Assembly (NCBI GenBank): GCA_026008535.1
Contig: BRKX01000012.1
Location: 28,859,848 to 28,923,847 of the forward strand
DNA length: 64,000 bases
DNA from: Perilla frutescens
Lineage: Eukaryota > Streptophyta > Magnoliopsida > Lamiales > Lamiaceae
Direction of reading: 5' to 3'
Made by a program: the position numbers and the translations under genes. Each line of letters starts with the position of its first letter. Position 1 is the first letter of the stretch. The notes beneath the pieces were generated by a model that was not told the origin of the DNA, ran no database searches, and saw nothing but the letters and a program-made list of their open reading frames with translations. This document shows, in pieces, positions 51,094 to 60,765 of this stretch.

Positions 51094-52069
51094 GTGTAAA
51101 TGACTATTTGAAACTTTTATTGATAGATTATAGGATGCATCTCTAGATCATTCAATTCATAGATTTTTCTAATGATTGCATGTTAATCGAGGAATTGAAT
51201 TAATCATAATAATGGTACATCCAATAAATAATTAATGTTTACAAATAGAATATCCAACCCATATGAAATTTTGGTACTATATACATGTTGCACTTTTAAA
51301 TTATAATTTTTTTTCATATTTTGTTTTAAAATTTAGTTTAATTAGTATTTCTCCCGTACATTACACGGATTTAAATATTTATAAATTAATATTTTAACTT
51401 TGAATGTGGCCAAAATGTAAATGACTCGGAAAATATTGTGGGTCTTAACTATACTCAAAATACTTCTATGTGATTATACAAATATTACATGGTTGGTTAG
51501 AGACCTCCATATATATTAATAATTACATTTAACATTTGAAAACATATAATTATATACATAATTTTACCAAATATCATAACATTAGTTAAATAAAAAATTG
51601 AAAATTAGTAACCATGATTATCAATATAGTTTTTTAATTTTCAAAGTACATAAATAAATATACTATGGTTGATGTAAATCATCAATCCATTTAATTTAAC
51701 TAAATATTCATCCAAATCTTTTAATTTTACCTATGCAGAATCTTTAAAATTTAAAATCATAATAATTTTTTCCTAAATTTATTGTTCGACGAACTGGGTT
51801 AAAATCTAGTAACCACTAACAATTACAAAAACATTAAGAACATATTTAACGACCACCAAAATAAAACATTAAGAAAATAATTAAGAACATATTTAACGAT
51901 TAAATAAGCATGCCATTAATTGATCACCATTAAAAAAATGCAACAAGTTCATTTTTTTTAATTTACATATAAAAAAAAATGCAATATAGTGCATTTTTTT
52001 TTTCATATTATTTAACAAAAATATAATAGATATTTAGGAGTCTTAAAAATAAGCGGAAGAAAATATAAC
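50661..52069. other. AT-rich MULE interior
   Basis: No supported gene. Holds an (AAT)n microsatellite at 51031-51092. Confidence 0.5.
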
Positions 52070-52615
52070 TTAAGCCCAGTATTCATCCTCCACCTTCACA
52101 GCATCAGGATGCTTATCCCTTGAAACTCGAAGCAACCACGGCATGTCGGGCCTCCCTTCAAAATAGACACGGTCGCCCTGATGGATCTCCAAGAAATCCA
52201 CCACGTGCTTCCAACCGGAGATCAGGCGACAGTTAGGCTTGTTGGGCTTGATTTCACGGTACTGATACACCACCTCCGTCCATCAACCGGTGTAGCCAAG
52301 CTCAATCTCCACCCAACGTGTCTCTGTGCCGCAGATTTTGATCACCTCCTTTGGCAAATTCTTGAGAAAAATTAAAAAAAAAATTAGCAGACCATTTTTC
52401 CAAACCCACAAAAAATTAAAAAAAAACGGTAACCATAAATACCTTACCATTCGATACTTGTATTCCCACGTCTTGCACAGTGCGTTGAACTGGACTCTTT
52501 GTGAGGTCCTGGCAATATACCGACGTTCGTTCGACGTAAGATTTCCTCGCGAGAACAGAATCTTCCTAGTCTCAGATCGAGTTTTTCTATTTTCAGATCG
52601 ATTTTTTTTGGCCAT
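52070..52615 (-). pseudogene. B3 DNA-binding-domain-like gene carried by the MULE
   Basis: Starts at 52615 with a Lys/Arg-rich N-terminus (MAKKNRSENRKTRSETRK). An 87-base intron with GT-AG borders (52361-52447) would leave the frame unchanged. The second exon has NLPKEVIKICG, WVEIELG, RLISGWKHVVDFLEIHQGDR and VYFEG. This order (LPK, W, GW..FV, GDxxxF) matches a B3 domain. An in-frame TGA at 52283-52285 sits in the middle of the domain, after GYTG. It ends at TAA 52070 after EDEYWA. Its function in the element is unknown. It may be a captured host gene or an element-encoded DNA-binding accessory. The identification rests on motif order alone. Confidence 0.6.
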
Positions 52616-52839
52616 TTGGAGAGAGAATGGAAAATATAAAAGTTAGAAAGTGAAAAATGAGGAAGGTATGTTTATAGTCTGAAACGAATTAAATAAATTG
52701 AAGAAAAATAAATTCACTTTTTTTAAAACCCATTAGGCCATTACTCACTAAAATCTCTACAATTCGAAAATTTCCAAAATTAAACAAAATTATATTCGTA
52801 AATTATGGAATCAAATTAAGTTGTTACCAATTTACGCAT

Positions 52840-54560
52840 CACTTATTACCAATTTCCCATATTATAGTGTATGATTTCATTATAAGTGTGATCAATTTTT
52901 TCTTAGATCAACGTGTAATTGAACCTTAATTCATCAACACTAAGATTGAATTCGAATTTCCCATATTTTAGCCTATAGTCTATGATTTCACTAAAAAGTA
53001 AAATAATTCACCACTCATTCAATTACAATTGAAAAGAAGACTTACTCTATAGTGTATGTGTGAATTCACTAACCATCACTATAGTAAGATTAAATTTGAT
53101 GAATTTTCCATATTTTAGCCTATAGTCTATGATTTCACTAAAATATGTCAAATAACTCACCACTCATTCAATTACAATTGAAAAGAAGCCTTACTCTATA
53201 GTGTATGTATAAATTCACTAATCATCACTCTAGTAAGATTGCACCTTAATTAATTTCTTAACACTAAGATTGAATTCAGAATTCTCATATATTAGCCTAT
53301 AGTGTATGTGTGAATTCACTAATCATCACTCTAGTAAGTTTATCTCATCATTCGAAATTGGAGCACAAACCATAGTGTATGATTTCATTATAAGTGTGAT
53401 CAATTTTTTCTTAGATCAACGTGTAATTGAACCTTAATTCATCAACACTAAGATTGAATTCAAATTTCACATATTTTAGCCTATAGTCTATGATTTCACT
53501 AAAAAGTAAAATAACTCACCAATTATTCAATTACAATTGAAAAGAAGACTTACTCTATAGTGTATGTGTGAATTCACTAACCATCACTATAGTAAGATTA
53601 AATTTGATGAATTTTCCATATTTTAGCATATAATCTATGATTTCACTAAAATATGTCAAATAACTCACCACTCATTCAATTACAATTGAAAAGAAGCCTT
53701 ACTCTATAGTGTATGTGTGGATTCACTAATCATCACTCTAGTAAGATTGCACCTTAATTAATTTCTTAACACTAAGATTGAATTCAAAATTCTCATATAT
53801 TAGCCTATAGTGTATGTGTGAATTTACTAATCATCACTCTAGTAAGTTTATCTCATCATTCAAAATTGGAGCACAAACCATAGTGTATGATTTCATTATA
53901 AGTGTGATCAATTTTTTCTTAGATCAACGTGTAATTGAACCTTAATTCATCAACACTAAGATTGAATTCGCATTTCCCATATTTTAGCCTATAGTCTATG
54001 ATTTCACTAAAAAGTAAAATAACTCACCGCTCATTCAATTACAATTGAAAAGAAGACTTACTCTATAGTGTATGTGTGAATTCGAAATTGGAGCACAAAC
54101 CATAGTGTATGATTTCATTATAAGTGTGACCAATTTTTTCTTAGATCAACGTGTAATTGAACCTTAATTCATCAACACTATGATTGAATTCGAATTTCTC
54201 ATATTTTAGCCTATAGTCTATGATTTCGCTAAAAATTAATAACCCACCACTCATTCAATTACAATTGAAAAGAAACCTTAATCTATAGTTTATGTGTGAA
54301 TTCACTAATCATCACTCGAGTAAGATTGAATTCGAATTTCTCATATTTTAGCCTATATAGATGTGATTTCACTAATGTCATAATTTTATCTCATATTGTA
54401 TGATTTCATTTATGTGTGACAATTGTGTCTTAGATCATTGTGTGATTGCACCTTAATTAATTTCTTAGTACTAAGATTGAATTCAAAATTCTCATATATT
54501 AGCCTATAGTCGATGATTTTACTAGATTTAATACAGTAATCTCTTATATTTTCACATACA
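52840..54560. repeat. Satellite-like higher-order tandem array, about 510-base period
   Basis: The phrase ATAGTGTATGATTTCATTAT recurs at about 52865, 53374, 53880 and 54103. It is followed each time by TTTCTTAGATCAACGTGTAA. Within each about 510-base unit there are shorter related subunits carrying TTTAGCCTATAGTCTATG, CAATTACAATTGAAAAGAAG and TCACTAATCATCACTCTAGT. The last unit is shortened, and degenerate copies run to about 54520. Confidence 0.85.
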
Positions 54561-54884
54561 GCCTTAATTTAACTAAAACTTTAGTAATGTAATTAATTAA
54601 ATTTTTTATTAGTAACGTCCATGTTTACGTAAATCTATAATTTCATTAAGATTTTCACTGTAGTTCGAATCTCATGATATAAGAAATCTAAACCTTACTA
54701 TATTAATTATCCTAGCTAGTTATATATAATTTCTGTTAAAATTTAATAAACACTTTTTATTTTCATTTTACGAGAAAACCTTTAAGTTGGCTTAAATTTC
54801 TTACAAGAAACAACTCAAGTGTAATCATTTCTTAAGGTGTCCATTGCAATTCCCAACGCAAATTAATTGGTCAGTTTTTTCACT

Positions 54885-55115
54885 AGACAAAATATCTAAG
54901 AAATATTTTAGAACAAAAAATTTCAACTAAGCATATCCCTCGAAAATTTTGAACAAAAAATTTGAAATATATCCCTCGAAATTTTGAACAAAAAATTTGA
55001 ACTATTCCCTCGAAGATTTGAACAAAAAATTTGAATTTTTTTGACAAAACAACGATTGACAAATTTGGTGATATATCCCTCGAATATTTGAACAAATAAT
55101 TTGAACTAATCCCTC
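54885..55115. repeat. Short tandem repeat of AACAAAAAATTTGAA / ATCCCTCGAA units
   Basis: Five or six degenerate copies of a unit of about 40-55 bases containing CCCTCGAA and GAACAAAAAATTTGAA. Confidence 0.8.
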
Positions 55116-55790
55116 CATCCAAAAAAGAATAAGAATTTTAAAAAATTATAACAAATTTGAATAATGTAATAAATATTATTTAATAATATTTATTAGTGAA
55201 CAGTGTGTTATGAACTTATGTTTCATAAAAAAGTTAGATTCCATTACGATTTTAATATCATACTAATTGAAAAAAATTATATTTCATAACACTAATTTAG
55301 ATTTCATCAAAATTCCCTAAATCGTAATAATTAGTAATTTCAAATAAATTTCGAAAAATCACACTCATATTTTATTTGCAACTTTACTTTATATGTTTTA
55401 AATATTAATAAAATAATAATAAATTTGAAATAAACCTCTCACATTCAATGCTAAACACTCATTAAGTTTCTTACACTTTCTTTCTCCACACTCAGTCACA
55501 ATTCCCAGTGTGACCCTATTGGTTCTTTTTTTTCACTTTAATTGTAATTATAATTAAGTTGTGCATGCTAAGCTTATCTGAAATTCAAAATAAAAATTTG
55601 AACGAAAATATTTGAATTGAATTAATCCCTCTCATACTGAAATTCAAAATAAATATATTGCTACTAAGAAGTGTAATGCATGCATGCTTGCTAATTGCAT
55701 TGTAGAACAATATACTAAATTAAATCTTAAATGTTGATGGTTCATTATATGCATTAATTAAAGGTTGTGGGATGTGGGAGGAGGGGTTCT
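55116..55790. other. AT-rich MULE interior upstream of ORF
   Basis: No gene. CTCTTTATATATATG near 55789-55803 is a probable TATA region for the following ORF. Confidence 0.45.
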
Positions 55791-55876
55791 CTTTATATAT
55801 ATGAGAGTTCTTATTATCCTCAACCCATCATCTAAACCTATTATCTCTTCATATCTTATACACCACTAGCTCAACT

Positions 55877-56373
55877 ATGGAATCTAGCAGAATAGCACTC
55901 TTCAAAAGATCAGGAAACAAAAAGTGGAAAAAAAATACTCCCTACAAAAAATTTTACCCTCCCGCCCAACCAAGAGTGATAGCCCAACCAAGAAGGCTAC
56001 TAACCCTACCAAGAAGGTCACGGTCACGGTCACCCCTACCAAGAACGGCAAGAAGGAAACCCCTACCAAGAAGGCCACCCCTACCAAGAGCGTGTCCGAA
56101 TGGATTGTGCCTCCCTCCCCACGGAGCCTGGATTTTCTCTATAAAATTCTAAGAGAGGATCACAATAACATGAAGGTAGAGATTAAGGAGCTCTTTGATC
56201 GTATGACATCATTTGTCGATGATGACATTGTGAGGGAGTTGCTTCTTGAGAACTACCCTCTCACCAAGCTATACGATAGCTTTCTGACAATGGAGAAGCG
56301 TGGAGAAGAAGAGGGCACTTCAAGCCAAGTTCCCGTCATTGTCATTCCCAATTCCAGCACAAGCAACGTTTAA
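55877..56373 (+). pseudogene. Lys/Thr/Pro-rich ORF of the MULE, probable frameshift, family unknown
   Basis: The first ATG after the TATA region is at 55877 (MESSRIALFKRSGNKKW). Only the frame reached from the ATG at 55924 is open to 56373. The two frames meet at A-rich runs (about 55929-55953), suggesting a one-base change there. The second frame begins with repeated PTKK units, a likely nucleic-acid-binding or nuclear-targeting basic tail. It continues into an ordinary domain with SEWIVPPSPRSLDFLYKIL, EIKELFDRM and VRELLLENYPLTKLYDSF, and ends in a Ser/Thr-rich tail. If the short form starting at 55924 is used, it is an intact 149-aa ORF. I do not recognise a family. Confidence 0.5.
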
Positions 56374-57443
56374 CGTTGCTTTCTTGCTTTTTTTGTGGGT
56401 TTTCTATGACCCAATCATCATCGAACTATCGTTTTAATTTTCTTTTGATGTATTTTCTTTTTTCGTAGAACTATCTATGAATCTATCTATGCATTTGGTT
56501 TTCTATTATGTTAGTCTCTTATATTTTTCTTTACGCAAATATGATGTTATATATACTTTCCTAGCAATGAGGCGACTAAATTTATTGTTAAAATAAACTG
56601 AAATGATCAAGCACATTTTGAACTACACCTTAAACCCTAAATGCTTCAAAAATTTCGAGTAATAATATATCATGAATTTGAGTATTTGAATATAATACTA
56701 TGTTATAAAGTGATGTATTTTTTTTTTTTAATTTAATAGTTCATAATTCCATATCTCATTCTAAAATAACTTAAATATTGATACATCATGAAGTATAATC
56801 TAATAAGTTCATATTTTTTATGGTCCGTGTTTTAATATATGTTTTATAATTTCATATATTATAGAGAAGAAAGCTTCTTTTAATCTTTATTAAATTTGAG
56901 TAACAACACAGACGTGTAGATATTTTATAAGTCATAATCACATATATAAAATAGATAAAATCAAATAATTGGTAAAACCTAGATATAATAGGATAATTTA
57001 ACTAGGAGACTAAAACAGTAGGTAAATATGAATCATAAGAATATTTGTGCTTATCACATATCACATCCTAAAGTAAGAGTGATAGAGGATTAATATATAT
57101 ATATATATATATTATATTTTTTTTGAAAAAATATATTCGAGTAGCCACGAATTAATCTATATATCTATCACTTATTTTAGGATGAGATGTGTAACATATA
57201 CTTTAATTTGGTCGAATATACTTGAATATATTTTAATTTGAAAATATAACATATATTATAAGGTAAAACCTAGATATAATATGATATTTGAAAGTATATA
57301 TCATATATGAAATAACACATATTAAATAAAACCTAGATATAATAGGATAATTTAACTAAGAAAATTACAACAGTATGTGATTATGAATAATAAGAATATT
57401 TGTGCTTATCATATCTCATCCTAAAGTAAGTGATAGAGGATTA

Positions 57444-57481
<38 letters not shown>

Positions 57482-57650
57482 TATAATTTCAAATTAAGAT
57501 ATATTCGAATAGCCACTATTATTAATGTAGAGATAGATTATATTATGTATAATTGAGCATTAATACAAAACTTCATTCATACAAATAAAATAAAATAAAA
57601 CTTGAAACATAAATTATTTTACAAAGAAATCCGAACTAATTCAAGTTAAA
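56374..57650. other. AT-rich MULE interior with partial duplication
   Basis: Two related segments, about 56985-57110 and 57320-57475, share ACCTAGATATAATAGGATAA and CATCCTAAAGTAAG, each followed by a TA run. The second continues into (TG)n. No gene. Confidence 0.55.
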
Positions 57651-58004
57651 TTAGCAAAACAAAACGAACAACAAATTCCAACTACGAATCCCAAAATAAA
57701 GAAATTCAATCTCGATGTTTCTGCACTTCTTCATTTTTGGATATCTTGAACTAATTTCACCATTACTCGACTCGGAATATGAATTGACATCACCGCTCCA
57801 TCCACTATCATATTCTTGGCATTTGCTAATCATATATTTTTTAAAGGCCTCAACCGCTTGATCTTCAGTTGGAAACGACTTGTACAAGCTTCCCCTAACA
57901 CCGAGTACACATGGAGCACAACCTACCCAGTTTGAATATACTTCCGTTCGGATGTCTTCGAAGACAACATAAAATTTCTGCCTATTGCTATGTTTGATTT
58001 CCAT
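57651..58004 (-). CDS. Small protein with RNase H1 N-terminal/viroplasmin-like domain
   Basis: 117 aa from the ATG at 58004. The N-terminal half contains KFYVVFEDIRTEVYSNW, GVRGSLYKSFPTEDQAVEAF and KKYM. It fits the about 45-residue domain (PF01693) at the N-terminus of eukaryotic RNase H1 and in caulimovirus viroplasmin. The domain binds RNA-DNA hybrid or double-stranded RNA in RNase H1. The rest is acidic/Ser-rich, then hydrophobic at the C-terminus, and no RNase H catalytic domain follows. The gene lies 380 bases inside the right MULE end and is transcribed inward, the position of an accessory gene such as mudrB. No lesion is visible. A viral origin is not required; the same domain occurs in cellular proteins. 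Confidence 0.6.
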   Translation of the reverse strand: MEIKHSNRQKFYVVFEDIRTEVYSNWVGCAPCVLGVRGSLYKSFPTEDQAVEAFKKYMISKCQEYDSGWSGDVNSYSESSNGEISSRYPKMKKCRNIEIEFLYFGIRSWNLLFVLFC

Positions 58005-58187
58005 TGAGGATCGGTATATGTTAACAAAATGGAAATAGTTAAGATTGAAGATGAATGATAATATAGAATACTAACCCTATTTGAAGATCGAAAATGGAGA
58101 GATATTTTGATGAAAAATGAAGATGAAAGAGAATAATGAATACTTAACCCTAATTTTATTGGAAATAACAAAATAATTTTTAATGTT

Positions 58188-58203
58188 TAGAGAGAGAGAG
58201 AGA
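58188..58203. repeat. (GA)n microsatellite
   Basis: AGAGAGAGAGAGAGA run upstream of the viroplasmin-like ORF. Confidence 0.9.
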
Positions 58204-58347
58204 TTCGAATTTTGAATTTTGAATCTCTTATTTTCCTTCTCTCACTAGATTAAGAGAAAAAAGGTAATAGAGTAAAATACAATACAACACTAATGACTAA
58301 TATTATTTAATAAAGTAATATATACGGTAATTACTAATACACCCTCA

Positions 58348-58384
58348 TGTGGCCAGGCCACAATGTGACCGCCTAGACTTGCTC
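58348..58384 (-). repeat. MULE right terminal inverted repeat
   Basis: The plus strand ends AGACTTGCTC directly before the TSD ATAAATTAA (58385-58393). Its complement pairs with the left repeat at 42543. Confidence 0.88.
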
Positions 58385-58588
58385 ATAAATTAATGGGAGT
58401 CCTTGATTTGCACTAAAAATCTTACGTGAAATTACATCATCTTGAATTTCATCCAAGTGCGTGGATTTGAAAAGATATAGAAATCGTACCAATCGCATTG
58501 CATAAATGAATATATCACCATCATTCACGAGACTCATTTTGGGTACATATATACCAACCAATATTTATATAATTAAGTAGACCCGCCG

Positions 58589-58809
58589 TCTGGGAAAGTC
58601 TAGTGGTGGAGTGGTGTTTCTTGATGCCAAAGGTCTCAAGTTCGACCCACCACCAACACCACTAGGTGTGAGTCTGTCACACCTGGCTTGCCAAGTGTGG
58701 TTTACCTCCCCTGTGTAGGTTTGCAGGCTATTACACAGGAGCGGGGTTTACCCAGTGCGCACCACGGTAGCGGCTGCGGGTTACCCTCGACATCCAAAAA
58801 AAAAAAAAA
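58589..58809 (+). mobile_element. Au-like SINE with 14-bp TSD
   Basis: Begins TCTGGGAAAGTCTAGTGGTG (A-box-like), with a B-box-like AAGTTCGACCC. It continues with the body CACAGGAGCGGGGTTTACCC and GTAGCGGCTGCGGGTT typical of Au SINEs, and ends in poly-A. It is flanked by AAGTAGACCCGCCG at 58575-58588 and 58810-58823. Confidence 0.88.
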
Positions 58810-59107
58810 AAGTAGACCCGCCGAAACCTAAATTATTACATTCACGAGACCCTTTTTTGCATTTTCTTTTTTTTATTAATTATATATTTAATTAATTATT
58901 TGACTAATAAATATTATAAAAAATAATAAGTTCAATCACAAACATATAAAAATTCGATTTTCAAAAATACGTAATGCAAATATTAATATGCGACGATTCA
59001 TCACATTCAATAACACAAATTAATTTGATCCGTGCATTTCCAAAATCAGTACATTGATTCAAAAATTCGATGGATAGACAATAATATATATACTTAATTT
59101 TGTATTG

Positions 59108-59213
59108 TCCTGATGGTAATGGTTTAGTGATAGAGTGGGGTTGTTTGAAAACCAAATGTCACGAGTTCGAATCTCCTCAATACCACAAATTGGGTGTGTG
59201 AATAAAAAAAAAA
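59108..59213 (+). mobile_element. tRNA-derived SINE, copy 3
   Basis: TGATGGTAATGGTTTAGTGA is followed by AGAGTGGGGTTG, the B-box GAGTTCGAATCTCC, CTCAATACCAC and GGGTGTGTGAATAAAA. Same family as 29950 and 41885. Confidence 0.72.
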
Positions 59214-59399
59214 ATCTCGTATTAACTTCTACAAGGTATCTAAACCATAACTCCATTAATTTCATATACTTGAATATTAATAGGCCTAAAAAAAAGAAAG
59301 AAAGAAGAAAAAGGTATAAAGGTTAACTTTTGTTTTTGAGTGCATACATTAATTGCGAATTGTCAATTCCGAAAAATTAGTTAAGTAATTGAATCTATT

Positions 59400-59690
59400 A
59401 CTCAATTAAGGATTTAAAAGATGAAAATTATTGTCAATCTACATAGTACCTAAAAAAAATAATGTATTTAATTTTTTTTTTAATTTTTAAATTACTTTTA
59501 ATAAATTATTTATTAAATTTAATAGATAATTAATTAATAAAAGAACTTTCATTTAAAATAAATATAAAAACAATTAAAAAAGAAACAAAATATATGATCT
59601 TTGAAGTAGTCCTAGATTAATAGTGTTCATCTTTCATGTTCTTAATTGATAATTTTCAATCTTATAAATTTTGAATTGGTAGATCATGTA
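59400..59690. mobile_element. Long inverted-repeat element (MITE-like), degraded family member 2
   Basis: Shares the middle part TTAAATTTAATAGATAATTA and the flanking arm words (AAGATGAAAA, TTCATCTTTCATGTTCTTAA) with 13675-13998, in the same orientation. It is more divergent and AT-richer. Confidence 0.5.
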
Positions 59691-59699
59691 TTTTTTCGG

Positions 59700-60200
59700 A
59701 CTTATATTAACCGAGTGGAGTTGAAAATGATCGTGCTTAAGTGCGCTTGATCTTTTATTGAGTTTAGTTTAATTTCAAAATTAATTTAGTCGACCCCTCA
59801 TCATTATGGGATGCGGAGTATCTCTTTTCATTGATATAATCACTTTTAATGAGGTTGACCTACTCTAAAAAAAGTAGTCAACTTCAAATCTAATGGAACA
59901 CAAAACTAATAAATGGAGTATAATAAAGAAATAGTTTTGGACATGATAGAAAATTTAGAAAAAGGGAAGCAGCGTAATATAAAGAGATTTGACACAATTC
60001 TTTAAACGCGAAGGAATATAATTACGCACGACATTATATAATATCACAATAAATTTTCATATATACATTTTAGTCTTTTACCCGATATAACATCAACAAA
60101 ATTATCAACTTGGATTTGCTTTGAAAAGGGTAAGGTTGAAACGTTAAATATACATATAATTTCCCTCAAAATCCACTTTCCAGTTTCCAAGGATTGCATA
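59700..60200. other. 5' flank of PR-1 gene 3
   Basis: AT-rich, no gene. This is the presumed proximal promoter region. No well-defined stress element (such as a W-box cluster) was recognised by eye. Confidence 0.4.
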
Positions 60201-60213
60201 TACGTTCCGTTAT

Positions 60214-60220
60214 TATAAAT
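60214..60220 (+). promoter_or_regulatory. TATA box of PR-1-like gene 3
   Basis: TATAAAT, 54 bases before the ATG at 60268, nearly the same spacing as in gene 2. Confidence 0.65.
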
Positions 60221-60267
60221 ATAACACACCCAAACAATCATCACCAATTAATAAAACCATCAAACAA

Positions 60268-60765
60268 ATGGAGTCATCCACCATTTCCCTCATATTTTCC
60301 TTCATCACCGCCGCCACAATGGCGACCGTCGTCGCCGCCGTTGATCCCGCCAAACAGAACTCACCGCAAGACTTCCTCGACGCCCACAACCGCGCACGAG
60401 CGGAGGTGGGCGTCCAACCCCTCGTGTGGAACGACACCGTCGCCAAATATGCCCTCCAATATGCCCAAAAGCACTACGGCGACTGTGAAATGGAGCACTC
60501 TATGGGGCCCTACGGCGAGAACCTGGCGGAGGGGTTGGGGCGGCTGTCGGCGGTGGACGCCGTTGGCATGTGGGTCAGCGAGAAGTCATGCTACGACTAC
60601 AACTCCAATTCATGTGTTGGAGGAGAGTGTTTGCACTATACGCAGGTTGTTTGGCGCGACTCGACTCATTTAGGTTGCGCACGACTGCAATGCCGCAATG
60701 ACTGGTTGTTTGTGATATGCAATTATGATCCCCCGGGAAATTACATCGGCCAACGTCCCTACTAG
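60268..60765 (+). CDS. PR-1-like secreted CAP-domain protein, gene 3
   Basis: Intronless, 165 aa, and a close paralogue of gene 2 over the whole mature region. The signal peptide is about residues 1-24. CAP motifs: AHNRAR (His40), CEMEHS (His77), YGENLAEG and CLHYTQVVWR (121-130). The six PR-1 cysteines are at 73, 116, 121, 137, 142 and 151, with an additional Cys108 in KSCYDY as in gene 2. The C-terminus has the canonical CNYD followed by PPGNYIGQRPY (155-165), so this is the best CAPE precursor candidate of the three. The frame is intact despite the MULE insertion 1.9 kb upstream. The orientation is the same as the other two PR-1 genes, so the three form a tandem cluster split by transposon insertions. 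Confidence 0.95.
   Translation: MESSTISLIFSFITAATMATVVAAVDPAKQNSPQDFLDAHNRARAEVGVQPLVWNDTVAKYALQYAQKHYGDCEMEHSMGPYGENLAEGLGRLSAVDAVGMWVSEKSCYDYNSNSCVGGECLHYTQVVWRDSTHLGCARLQCRNDWLFVICNYDPPGNYIGQRPY

Larger units (their letters stand above)
42543..58384 (+). mobile_element. Large Mutator-like element (MULE), 15.8 kb, 9-bp TSD
   Basis: Left end GAGCAGTGCTAAATGGCCAC. The complement of the right end reads GAGCAAGTCTAGGCGGTCAC. They match at 21 of the first 29 bases and continue into GGCCACA on both sides. The flanks are an exact 9-bp duplication, ATAAATTAA (42534-42542 and 58385-58393), the MULE hallmark. Inside are a FAR1/FHY3-like transposase pseudogene (+), a nested CACTA fragment, a B3-like pseudogene (-), satellite arrays, a Lys/Thr/Pro-rich ORF (+), and an RNase H1-N/viroplasmin-like ORF (-) close to the right end. 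The lesions in the transposase mean this copy is not autonomous now. Confidence 0.9.

Noticed and set aside
57651..58004. Endogenous caulimovirus fragment
   Set aside because: Only the small domain shared with cellular RNase H1 is present. No viral polymerase, movement or coat sequences adjoin, and it fits as a MULE-internal ORF.
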